Part shown: piece by piece, positions 36,089 to 47,399 of the stretch
How positions within the stretch are numbered: the stretch's first letter is position 1
How the letters are laid out: every line of letters begins with the position of its first letter
Assembly (NCBI GenBank): GCA_014529385.2
Contig: CM043942.1
Span: forward strand, 32,333,469 to 32,397,468
DNA length: 64,000 nt
Reading direction: 5' to 3'
Source: Adiantum capillus-veneris
Lineage: Eukaryota > Streptophyta > Polypodiopsida > Polypodiales > Pteridaceae
The notes under the pieces: model-generated
What the model was told of the DNA's origin: nothing
Databases searched by the model: none
The model's input: only the letters and a program-made list of their open reading frames with translations
Made by a program: the position numbers and the translations under genes

Positions 36089-36093
36089 CAAAC

Positions 36094-36955
36094 AGGGATT
36101 TTTCACGTATTGGGTTCCCTAGTTGACTGGTTGCTTCAGGTGAAAAAATCTCCACATGTATAACTGCCCACATAGACCCGCTCAGCAGAAAATTCATCAA
36201 CGCCATGCTAGTGAGATCTCTAAAGCTTCTCGTCTAGGCTCCCTCTTGGTCGACTACTATCTCCAGTCCACACTTGGCCGACATGTCCCATTAAAAAATA
36301 GCATGCCCATTAGTCTAAAAACAAAACATGCCCATTAGACAAAACAAAAAAAAAACATTTGGCCTACACATTTTAGTAAAAGGAACATGCCCATTAGCCT
36401 AAAAACAGTCAACGCCTAAAGCCTTCATACTTCTATAAGGTTCTAACATGCAATGCTTTTTGCTGGTTGGTGTGCACGTTTTCTACCCATTTGCAAGGCA
36501 AGGATTTTTTGAGCTTCAATAGATGAGAAAAGGATTTCAAATGAGAGGGCAAAAGACATTAGCTTTCTATGGTGGCACTATTCCATTGATCAAAAGAATA
36601 GAGGCCCATTTTTGGACACATGTAAACATGGCAGTTTCTCTCACGTTGTCAAGAGAATATGTAAAGATTGAGCACAAAGGAAATAGTATGGGAAACATGT
36701 TTATGTTATTGATTATGAGGTTTCTCAATTCTACATGGTTGTTCTATTTACTTCTCCAAATAGAGTGACTTCCATTTCAAGATTTCACCAATATTTATCA
36801 AAAAAAGAGTCATGACCTCCAAGACAACATTGATAATTGGGCAAGTGTTGCAGTTGATATTATTACCATTGCATACCAACATTACCATCACCCTTAGTCA
36901 AGCTCCAAAAGTAATGCCAAGTAGCTATTGCATTAGGGAAGAAAGAGGAACAATA
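36094..36955. other. no recognisable gene
   Basis: Contains ACATGCCCATTAG-type short repeats (36300-36410) and AT-rich sequence. The part from 36520 may be decayed gypsy pol, but no motif is convincing. Confidence 0.4.
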
Positions 36956-36959
36956 CAAT

Positions 36960-37990
36960 GTGAAAAAGTTATGTAAGAATCTCTTGTTCCACCTTATGTG
37001 GGACATAGAGGGATTCAAGCTACTGTTAAGGGACTAGAAATGTACTTTTATTGGTTAACAGTGAAGGTAATCATACTCGACTAAGTTGCCAAATACATTG
37101 TATGTCAAAAGAAAAAGTATGACAGAGGTAAGTAGCTTGGCTTGCTTCACCCATTGCCTATACCTGATCCCCCAAGGGGGATTATATCCATGGATTTCAT
37201 CTTTGGATTGCCAAGATCTATTCATGGGAGCACGGGGATATGGATAATAGTAGACCCATTTAGTAAACAAGCATATTTTGACGCACATAAAATGGCAACC
37301 CTCTTCAAATCACAAGTTTTAAAGTACCAAGGCCTACCAACATCAATAGTATCCCCTGATTGGTGATTTTTGGAAAGGTCTCTTTGATAATTTTGGTACT
37401 AAGTTGAATTTCTCCTCGGCCTATCACCCACAAACAAATGGCCAAAGTGAGATAGAAAATTCAACCATTATTGGTCTACTCAAAGCCTATGTTACAGATG
37501 TAGATCAAAGAGATCAATGGAAAAGGTATTTATCCTTAGTAGAGTGTACGTATAATAACATTGTCCATACTTCTACAGAAAAGGTACCCTTTGAGGTGAT
37601 TGAAGAAAGACCCAAGATCCCATTGGTAGTCTAAGACACTTGGGGAAGATCTTTGTTGTTCATGAGTATAGTAGAGACTTTAATGAAGCGTTTAATAAGA
37701 TTAAGGAAACTATATCCATCACACAATATAAGCAAAGGGTCATTGTTGGTAAGCATAGAAGAGATGTGACCTTCAAAAAGAATAATTGGGTATTGCTTAA
37801 CTTTCCCAAAGCATGCCTAATCCATACAACAAGCAAGGGTTCCCAAGTGGTCTTGTAGCCCGAGAGCATCCTACGACATGAAGACAAGGTTTTAAGAAGT
37901 GGTAAGACTATCCAACAATATCTTATTAAGTTTAGAATTTATCCGATCAAAGATGTAAGGTGGATGCAAGGCATCCAATTAAAAGATAAT
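36960..37990 (+). pseudogene. Ty3/gypsy integrase relic
   Basis: Reading along the plus strand: YVGHRGIQATVKGLEMYFYW and YIVCQKKKYDRG (remains of the HHCC zinc finger), then LLHPLPIPDPP and ISMDFIFGLPRSIHGSTGIW (first Asp). The second Asp block reads TSIVSPDW where SDRD is expected. Next come FDNFGTKLNFSSAYHPQTNG, QSEIENSTI (Glu) and WKRYLSLVECTYNNIVHTST. The C-terminal part is RDVTFKKNNWVLLNFPK near 37.8 kb. Stops and shifts break it. It lies just upstream of R2, as expected if R2 is this element's 3' LTR. Confidence 0.85.
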
Positions 37991-38445
37991 GCAAACTTTG
38001 TGAATGCTTAGAATGACTCGTGTCAAAGGTCAAAACCCAATATGAACAAACATGTTTTTAAAAGAATTATGTCTTGTATTGACTCTAAGATTACTTTTAA
38101 AGAAGAAACATGTTTTATAAAGAACTATGTCTTGTATTGACTCTAAGATTACTTTTAAATTTTCATAAGTTTTTAAGTGTATATATACAATGAATCTTGC
38201 GGCAACATGGTCTTTTAAGCACCATCTAGACTTTGCCATTCTACTTTGGAAGATGTAATGGCTAAGTAAAGATATGCTTGCAAACATTTAAGTCTTCCAA
38301 GCACCAAGTGGAATTAGTCACCACTATGGAAGGATATTGACAGCAAGTAAAAAGGGATCCTCTACCCAAACTAAAAGGACTAGCTATGAATTTATTTTTT
38401 GTGATTTATAGCCAAGGACGATTATAATTCAAGGAAAAAATAATG
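37991..38445. other. AT-rich stretch with short tandem duplication
   Basis: ACATGTTTT through TATGTCTTGTATTGACTC and AAGATTACTTTTAAA is present twice (about 38050-38105 and 38108-38160). The end, CAAGGAAAAAATAA, could be the purine tract before R2. Confidence 0.6.
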
Positions 38446-38779
38446 TCATGAAAATTAATCTCTAACCTTCTATAATATTTCCATCTTAAATTGGTCACTT
38501 AAGTCTAAAAAATAAAAGAGAACAAGAGCTTGTAGACTTAGTTAGGTCAAAGTCCTAGGACCAAATGAAAGAAGTCTTTAAAAGAGCAAGAATAATTGAT
38601 TAAAGTGCTTGTAGACTTAGTTAGGTCAAAGTCCTAGGACCAAATGAAAGAAGTCTTTAAAAGAGCAAGAATAATTGCTATTTGTATATCTCAGGTCAAA
38701 GGTACATATCAAGGAAGGACAAAACTATCCCAACAATCAACCTTGATCCTAATTTAGCAGATCTTAAATTAGCAGGTAG

Positions 38780-40717
38780 TGAGAGGCAGAAGTGAAAAAT
38801 AGACCCAGTGACCTCTACACCAAGACTATGCACAATGGCCTCATCATGGGGGATACACAATAGGGGCACCACCTAGCAAGATATGCGGATAGGACGCATA
38901 CATATACACAATGAAGCATGCCATGGAAAACAATTTCAAGATCCACGTCCAAATGTGGAATGGGGTGGTCGGAGAATAAGGTGAGAGGAGTGGTGAATGA
39001 GTGAGAATGGGCTTGCTACTCGTGCATGTTAGTAAGGAAGATAATGAGGTAGGGGAAACTTGTGAGTATGATCACTTATCATACAAGAGGTGGCGAATCC
39101 GCACACCTCAAGATGGAAGTAGCAAGATGATAGGAATATGAAGGGAGAGAGAGAGTGTGTGTGTGTATGGTGGCGAATCCGCACACCTTTACATAAGCAA
39201 AAAAAAAGGCAAGGAACAAGCATATACCATACTCACAATGAGATGTATCCAAAGCGACACAAAGTATGGCACCAAGATGGAGTGCGTTGATTGCTTGCAA
39301 AAGATTAATACAATAGGTAGCGTATGGCAGGAAAATGAGAAGGGGACAAGATCGTAGGAGGCATAATGGAGAGATGGGAGTTGATGGCGAGGAATATCAT
39401 GAGTGTGTCCACCCTTCTTCTTCTTGAAATTGTGCCTTCAACCCTTAACTACAAGTGGTGTGGAGGTGTGGTGCTCATCTTTTGTGCATGGTGATGGTGA
39501 TGATGATGGTGTTGTGATTATGTGATTAGGGTTCATGCTACAAGCATGTAGCACAAGAGTGTGTATGGATAGGTGTGTGTGTGTGTGTGTGTCCTTTAAG
39601 TGAGCTCTCATGGCCTCCTTATATAGGGAAGGAGGGGAGGATTTAGCAATATTTCTATTTGAGGTGAGTGTCCCACTTTAGTGACTAGGAAAATGGGGTG
39701 CATGTGACTGTGGCTCCCATCTTGTCTCCTCATTATTTAAAATACCAGAGTCAATAGAGAGAGAAGATGAGAGAATGTGGGTAGGATGTAGAGGATAGGA
39801 GATATTTACAATAGTCTAGCTTTGGCTAGACATAAGCTTATTAGGGAGAGAAGAGAGAGGTAAGAAATTTACAAGAGAGATTGTCAAAGGTGGATAGTTG
39901 TTGATGAGGATGGATCCTCCAAAAATGGTGATAGAATCACTCTAGACTTGCCAAGACCTCATTAAAAGAGCCTTGTCTCTTGTAATCATGCTTGAAGACT
40001 TGTAGAACCATAGCCATTCTAGAAGGAAGAAAATTGGGGATGGCATGTGTCACCATTACACGAGAAAACTGGGGTCCACTACAAAAATCATATCTCCGTG
40101 TTCATAACTCCAAAAATTCTGAAACAAATTGAGCTAAAAGTTGAGATCATGAGCTACATCTTTCGTGTTGAACGCTTCTTCAGATTCGGGGTTCTTATCT
40201 ACTTAAAAAATTCAGCCAAATAATGTATTATTTGTGGCTACAAAGGTCTTTTGGTGGTCCCCTTTGAGTAGACTTCTCTCCTTCCTTCAAGTGTAAGCTC
40301 CTTCATGTGTATGAAAACATGACCTAGAGTTTTGAAAAGATTGGCAATCATCTAGATGGAGGTATTATTGAAATTTGAAAGTGGGGTTGAGGTTTGAAAA
40401 TAAAAACTAGTGAATAAAATATTTGGTAGGGTGAAAAATATATATACATGAAAAATATATTAGAAAATACTAAACTATATAATGTAATTTAGAATATATA
40501 TATTTAATATTTAAGGTTAAAAGAGATATCAACAAAGAAAGCTTACTTATTTATGCAACATCGTGATTGATTAGCATAAGTCTTATTTATTTAATAAAGG
40601 CTAAAACTTTTGTGAAAAAGGGAAGAAAAATCAAAAGTAACTTATATAATAGGAAATATTTTGGTAAAAGGGCAAAGATATATGGGGGGGTTCCCATGCA
40701 TGGAAAAGCTTGCCTCA
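38780..40717 (-). mobile_element. solo LTR, inverted, 1938 bp
   Basis: Flanked by the 4-bp duplication GTAG (38776-38779 and 40718-40721). It begins TGAGAGGCAG and ends GCTTGCCTCA. It is related, as reverse complement, to the solo LTR at 53598-55180: shared blocks include GGGGCACCACCTAGC (38855 region), GGTGGCGAATCCGCACACC (39090 and 39170), a CCTTATATAGGGA promoter-like stretch near 39618 and a GTGATGGTGATG-rich stretch near 39490. No internal coding region is present. The relationship to its sister is clear in blocks but diverged overall. Confidence 0.8.
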
Positions 40718-41162
40718 GTAGCTTCTAGGCTGAATCAGACTCATAGAATCTCCAAAGGAGAGTGCAAAGGTCTTGTACAAGAGCTAGTTGAATTAAAGGT
40801 AATACTATGGTTTTTAATTAATGAAAGGAAAAATTAAAACCCTAAGGTTAGATCAATCCCACCATATTTGGTAAGTCAACTCTAGCCCTTTTTTGCCAAG
40901 TTTGGTTAGACCACATGTTCAAAGTAGCTTGCATGTGCTTAATGAGTAATAGGCAAGTATGTGCATGTGTTCTTTAGTCTAAATCAAGTCCAAAAGGAGG
41001 GAGGGTGAGTTTTGCAATAATAGCAAGGAAGGGAGGGTACATGCGTTAGCATATGCATCAACTTGCACTTTAAGCCTTCAGTTCTCATTGGTCCATGCAA
41101 TGAACATTCCTTAGAGAGTTTTGGCAAGTGGGGCATGAGCAAGAAGGAAGGGGGCTTGTGGG

Positions 41163-41164
<2 letters not shown>

Positions 41165-41242
<78 letters not shown>

Positions 41243-41266
41243 ACACACACACACACACACACACAC
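41165..41266. repeat. (CT)n(AC)n compound microsatellite
   Basis: CT from 41165 to 41240, then AC from 41243 to 41266. It is in the same place within R2 as the CT tract in R1. Confidence 0.98.
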
Positions 41267-41799
41267 TTTCTCAAATGTCCTTCGTGGCAAAGCAAGTATT
41301 CTCTCTCTCCCTCTCCATGGGAGCTCAAGAGGTGGTCTCTATGCTCAAGAACTTGGCTATGGATGAAAATTCAAACAAGTGAAAGTTCCTCTTCTTCTTC
41401 TCCTCCTTCTCTATTATGCTCGATATGCTAAGAGCTTGCTTATGGAGTAAGCATATAAGAGTTACTTGAAAAATACTTCTCATCACCCTAATCTACCTCC
41501 ATCCCCACATTTCACTCTTCCCTTTGGGGTGTTTTGGGCTTGGGAAGGAGGGTTACAACATGGAATCATGAAGTTCATAATCTTCTTGGTTCAAAGAAAT
41601 CTCCACAAGAGCACAATCTTGTATTGTAATCAAAGATCTCATTGAGAGAATTATAATACGAAGTCCTTTTGAAGGGGAGGCATCTCTAAGCAAACCCAAT
41701 ATTCAATAAGTTTTCAATCTTGATTGTGTGATTCTCTTCAAGTTATATGCATGGATTGTTCTATTGTGTAAAATGTGCAATGAAATCAGCCTGGCATGC

Positions 41800-42375
41800 A
41801 ATGGAACTTCATCAAATAGACACCACGAGACCCTTTGCCCCTGAAGACATAGAGCTAGCACAATAATATCAAGAAGGATTACAAGAGCAGCAATGTGCTA
41901 CCAACAATAGTGACCATTCATCCGAAGACCACTCCAATTTTGACTCATGTCGCGGACGACATGGAATAAGAGGGGAGGAGTGATGGAAAATTACAACGAC
42001 AATGAGAGCCAAGTGTGTAACAAGAGAAATGTTATCTTTATAATCCCAATTCATTGTAATAGTTTTGAAATTCTAAATCCTGAGATGTAATTCCTATTAC
42101 TATTGTGGTAAAATTTAGCCCTTGTATTAATAAACCCGGAGCCAAGCTATAAAATGCAACTTTGTAAAGTTTTTTGACATTAGCATTATTATGAAGAAAG
42201 AGAGGAATACTTCATGTGTCTCTTCTTTCTACTATGAACTCATCTCTTTGCACTACACCGTACGATTGTCGCATTGAAATTCCAAGGGCACCATTGTGTT
42301 AGTCTCATCAACCTCTACCTGTGGGTATCTACATTGCAAGCACTTCACGGGACCGAGCTCCAACTTTTGCAACAT
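41800..42375 (+). mobile_element. gypsy 3' end fragment with LTR start
   Basis: A pol-tail-like stretch ends in the purine run AAGAGGGGAGGAG (41968-41980) and is followed directly by TGATGGAAAATTACAACGAC, which looks like an LTR start. A possible LTR end is CTTTTGCAACA near 42375. No second LTR was found, so the family and the end are uncertain. Confidence 0.4.
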
Positions 42376-43320
42376 TCTAGGTGACATATCTCACTATCCA
42401 AGTGTCATATTGTGATTTTGTCCATTACACATGGTTCACAACACTTAGGAGAACCTAGTAGGCAAGTCCAAAATTTGAGTTACCGACCTACATCTAGCTT
42501 ATTGAAGAAAATTGCATTTTTTTCACATGGTCAGATTGTGAGTCTAATGACCTAGTTCTATTATGTACAGACTAAGGAAGTTGTATACTGAGTTTGGAGT
42601 CATTTAAAGTCGATTTTCTTGTGGATTTGCATGTGGATATGTTAAATAATTAGCAAAAGGAATTCGGTTGTTTGGTAGATAGAATGCACATGAACATCAA
42701 AGTGGAGTGTATTAAGTTCAGACAAGAGATTGACAACCTTTTGGCATGCCTCCATGCCTTAGTCAAGTCACTTGCTTCCTAGGAGTGACAAATTAGTCTT
42801 GGCTCCACCTCTTTCTAAGATGTGATAGGTGTTGACTAATATGGTACCTAGACACCCTCGTGAATCAATGAAACATACTACTACCAAAAAAGGTCTGGGA
42901 AAACATCATTGCTCATCTCTAAATTGAAAACAATGCTATCCTGAGCATTTGACTGGTACAAATACTGTACGATGATACCTGGAAAGCAAGATTGATCTTG
43001 TATTTGTGGTATAACCTGTGCCGATGTCATAACGCTTTGCAAGAAAATTTGTTGACAATGATCTCGACTACATCAAAGAAAAGAGATAATAAGCAAGACT
43101 AGCATCCCAAATTGCCCAATCAATGTGTATTTGTTTGTCTACCCTCTGTATTTGTGACATATGACTTCCAAACGAGCGGATGTATCTCTATCTCCTCTCT
43201 ACATCAAGGCTGACGGCAAATGAGTGTAGCTCTCATGGACCTCTAAATCCTCATAATGGATTGCATTAAAGGTTAAATTTTGGATGTTTGATAGGGGAGC
43301 ATCAGTAAAAATAAACCTCA
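42376..43320. other. no recognisable gene
   Basis: Nothing resembling a gene, element domain or structural repeat was seen in this stretch. Confidence 0.4.
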
Positions 43321-43322
43321 TG

Positions 43323-44021
43323 TCAAGTGACTAGGTGTGACCATCCCAAATGCCATGCTAAGGGGCAAATGACTACAAGGTTGAATGTAGGAACTTCAAC
43401 TTCCAACCTGGTTAATATCTCTTTTGGAAGGTACAATTCTAAACATATCTTCTTGGACATTGGTTTGTGCATCTTGTGGGGATGTGCTTGAGCAGGAGGA
43501 GATTGAGGGGAAGATATGTCGGACATGTTTCTCTCTGAGTCATTGCTACTTTTAGACAAAAGGAATGTCTTTTGGGCTCTTGTCCAGACTCCCTTGGCCT
43601 TGCTGGGGGCATTGGAGTCTTCATCTTCTAGGCTATTACATGGGCAACCTCTAATGGATCTTTTTGAGACGATGTTGGCGGTAGCACATCTATCATGCCC
43701 ATTGCTTGATATCCTAGTCTTGTAAGAAAATGCGGTGCCTTGATATATGCATTTTTCTTCCATTTTCCCTCTTTAGTAAAGGCTTTTAAATCACTCAATA
43801 CCAAAGTTGCAATTGGAAGGTAAAACTCTCTTATGGGTGTGTACATTTGAGAGAGAAACTATGAGGCCTTTGTGTGGAGTAGTGTATCTTGTTGCCTTGC
43901 CTAGGTGGAAGTGTTGGTGGTTTAGCCTGAGAGTGGGCTCTATATCTCGCTGCCTCAAATATGGATATGTGAGCTCATGACCAAGAGTCTGCTTATAAAT
44001 AGCTTGCTTTGCCTTAGGCAT
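43323..44021 (-). pseudogene. unrecognised decayed coding region
   Basis: Three overlapping minus-strand frames (43791-44021, 43628-43846 continuing to 43439, and 43323-43763) give an apparently continuous product if shifts are allowed: MPKAKQAIYKQTLGHELTYP, then KRVLPSNCNFGI, then KAFTKEGKWKKNAYIKAPHF and LTRLGYQAMGMIDVLPP, then a Pro/Ser/Lys-rich tail. I do not recognise the family. The pattern of neighbouring frames suggests a former protein of about 200 residues rather than chance ORFs. Confidence 0.3.
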
Positions 44022-44029
44022 TATCCATT

Positions 44030-45895
44030 TCTATAAATCATGACCTATATTAGGGAGCTTGAGGACCTTCACAATCAATACTTTAGTTATGTGAACGTCT
44101 ATTGGTTCCTCTTGTCTTCTATGATGGCATTTTTGTGTGGAGTGAAAGTCTTCAGTAGTTGGCAGGGTTTCTTTAGATCCATCCAGCTAGGCTTCAAGTC
44201 TTGGTATCCATCAAACTTAACTCTTAACTCTCATGCTGAGCGTTGTCACCTCTATGTTTTGATGTAGCTGATAGAACTATTTGGGCAGAATGGTGGAAGT
44301 GAGATTTTTTCCTTCTTCATCTATAAATTTTCCCGTGAAGATTGCTACATCTTTGTTATGAAGAGATTCTTTTTGTACATGGCAGATTGGTACTAGCTTG
44401 ATGCTCTATACTTGGTACTCTTTTGAAGACTCCTCACACATCTTGGCCTTGCCTATCTTCTTAAAAACCTTAGGTGTTGATGACTCTCCTTGTTATAGAC
44501 CATTAGATATTGCACAAGTATACAATTGTGTAGTGGAAATGCTTTAGTGTATCTTATCAGAAAGTGAGCAAGTGGTGTGTGTCAGTTTCATGGGGGCCTC
44601 ACTAATAATGGGGAGGGATGCCACCTACGTGCATCTTGATAAGGAAAGCCCCCTCTATATAATCCTTTACATTGCAACCCAGTCCCCTATCTACGAAGGT
44701 AGAGGCACTAAGATAACCCCCTACATACAAACTCCATAGTATTAACATGACCCTTGTACCTTATATGTGCAAAAAATTTAATAGCTTAGAGTAAGTTTCA
44801 AGAACTCCATTGAGAAAACATTGCCAAAGTTCACGTTGTACAAAGCCAAATTTTCAATTTTTTACAAAACACATGTCACCTACTTTGTAGGATTGCCACA
44901 CATAATTTAAGACTTTATAATTAATGAATATACTCAATTAGTTGGAGTAAAATACTTTGAAAATACATTGTCACATTGATATACCAAATTTTAAAGTCCA
45001 CTAACTTAAGAGAGGTTTACGGTTGGTGGTAGGCACCTCAATACCCTTACCCCTTCCATTGGAATCCATCTTGTGGAAACTAAATTCAGCATTAGTGTTA
45101 GATACGTGATCTTCCACTATTGTAAGGTCTTCACAACCTCATTCAAAGGTGCCTGATTTACACTCTCTTGCCCTATTCTTTATCTTTTTAATTTTCTTTA
45201 TCTTGATTTTTAAAGATTCCCTAACCATTGGAAGCCATCTCGTAGAAACTAGATTCCAAATTAATGTTAGATACGTGATCCTCCACTACGGGAACTAGGT
45301 CTCTACAACCTCATTCAGAGGTGCTTGATTTACAAAATCTTTAGATGAAACCCTATTGTTTGTCTCTTTAAGAGTACTTGGTCTTGATATTTATAAAAAT
45401 CCTTGAATGAAACCCTATTCTTTGTCTCTTTAAGAGTACTTGGCCTTGATTTATAAAGATTCCCTGATCTCGTTAAAAAAAAAAGTCACTTAAAAGGATG
45501 GAAGGAAATTGCTTACTCCCAACATGTTTACCTCAAGTGTCAAAATACATTTACTAGTATGTAATGTAAGCTCCTGCCTTTCCTCCCATCAGTTCAGATG
45601 CAGATTTGTACAATCACCAACTTCAATAGCCCTATATCTATATAAGATGCATGCATATGTATAATGTATCAAACATTGTTTCCAAAATTTCAATGTAGAT
45701 TTCTAAAAAGATACACAATTACTCTCTAAAAGCTTGAGCCCTTGGGGAGTTCACCTCTTAGACATGTAGTTGCCACGTGAGTTCAAATGAACGGGTTTTT
45801 TTTTGACAAAATTTTAAAATTTTATATTAACACAAGGGGGTTTTTAATTGATTTTAGAGAAAAAACCAAAAGTTTTTGAAGAAAAAGGGGTCATT
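44030..45895. other. no gene; degenerate tandem duplications
   Basis: No coding domain. A ~175-bp imperfect tandem duplication and a smaller one (about 61 bp) lie at 45055-45460. Confidence 0.5.
45055..45460. repeat. nested tandem duplications
   Basis: GTTAGATACGTGATC with CCACTA downstream occurs at about 45099 and 45268. TGAAACCCTATT(G/C)TTTGTC followed by TCTTTAAGAGTACTTGG occurs at about 45347 and 45408. Confidence 0.85.
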
Positions 45896-45898
45896 TTA

Positions 45899-46250
45899 TT
45901 ATCTGAAGCATGTAAGTAAACGGGGTTTTCTAATATCCTTTGAACGCACGTTATATGAATAGTTTCTTAAAGGTGCACTCCCCCCCCCCCCCCCCCCCCG
46001 AGCATGAGCCACGAGTCTTTGGGAAGTGATAGATGCATTTGTCAATCCAAAAGGCATTACCCGATAAGGAAAAATACCCCATTCAATCACAGAAGTTGTT
46101 TTGTGTTGATCTTTTGGTTTAATCGACAACTAATTATAACGTGAAAATCCATCCATCTAAATAAATTTGTGGAATGCCTCTTATTGGTGATCACCCAATC
46201 AATACACATGTGGAATCGACAAGCCCAACCCATGACTCAATATAAGACAA
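45899..46250 (-). pseudogene. gypsy reverse transcriptase fragment
   Basis: On the minus strand: SIKPKDQHKTTSVIEWGIFP, then YRVMPFGLTNAS, a typical gypsy RT palm segment, with degraded sequence before it. The homology is cut by a run of 20 C (45980-45999). No catalytic DD motif remains. Confidence 0.8.
45980..45999. repeat. homopolymer, 20 C
   Basis: Twenty consecutive C. Such runs are also common assembly or sequencing trouble spots, so the exact length is uncertain. Confidence 0.9.
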
Positions 46251-47395
46251 TTAATAAGAATGCCATCCTAAGTTAACATGCCCCCGTTCTTGAAATTATG
46301 TCCTCAAAATTGATGAACATTCCAATTGGGATTGGTTGGTAGTCCTAAGGCTAAACCTTTATCCTCATCATCAAGATAAATAAAGTCATCCTTAGTGAGA
46401 CCAGGAGTTTCATTTATGTAATCTCATAAATTGTCCTCATCATCCCCGTAAACACAGGTTCATTACATAGAAATTTCACTAGACATGGGTACTCATCTTG
46501 CTCAAAGGGGTAAGCTTGTGCATTTAAGGAGATGTTCTCTACGGATAAGGATCACTTGTGTTCAATAGACATATCATCCATTCTAACTCAAAAAAATTCT
46601 CACACTCGAGATTAGCTACTAGATCCCATCTAGAGATAAGTACAAGGTAGATCATGTGAAACACTTAAGGAAGGTAAAGATAATACCTCTTACCAAAAGT
46701 AGAAGTGGATGAATTTGGTAAACTAGCCATATTCATACACACATATAGATTTTAATTAGGTTGCAAATAACATAAAGGTTATTTCATTGTATGTGATGTG
46801 ACATTGTGAGTTTTGGGCTATGGGTCAGATCTCATATCCTTCCCTCTCGTTGCTTGATGACTCTTGTTCCTTTAATTTTTATTTTATTTTGGTTTATGTA
46901 TGAGGCTATATATAGATACATTTCCCTAATATTTGGAGGCTAGGGACAAAACTTAAAAGTGAAGCGAGCAAATGATTGATGTGAGTAAGTACTCTCCCCT
47001 TCCTTGGATCATACCTTTTGGAAAGATGTCACTTTTTGAAACCAATTGTTCCAGGCTGTAATAGGTGGACTTTGTCCAATGGTTTCCTACCACCCTAGGT
47101 GCTTCATTGACTTTCTAGGGTGGTAAGGTACTCTCCCATGAACTAACTCAAAATGTTTCTTCACGCAAAAAATTTACAATGGAAGGCATATATTCATTTG
47201 TGTTTTTGTGGAGATTGACAGTGGTAGGTGGAGTTTGTGTAGAAGCTTTTATATCTATGGATGAACTATAAGAGGAGCTAAAAGCTTCATGTGATTCCCC
47301 TCTTCCTGAGCTAGGTGGAACAGATCGTTCTTGCTTGAAAATCCAAACCAGTTTCGAAACATGTGTGAATTACTCCAAGATATTTCCCTTCCTGC
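46250..47395. other. no clear domain
   Basis: Probably decayed gypsy sequence on the minus strand, judging by its neighbours, but no motif could be identified. Confidence 0.35.
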
Positions 47396-47399
47396 AATC

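Larger units (their letters stand above)
38446..41625 (+). repeat. dispersed repeat R2, candidate 3' LTR (split by a solo LTR)
   Basis: Homologous to R1 in the same orientation, starting TGTCATGAAAATTAA. The inserted solo LTR (38780-40717) accounts for 1.9 kb of its length, leaving about 1.2 kb of R2 itself. It holds a 79-bp tandem duplication (GCTTGTAGACTTAG at 38528 and 38607) and a CT plus AC microsatellite. Removing the solo LTR and one GTAG restores R1-like sequence across the join. Confidence 0.65.
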
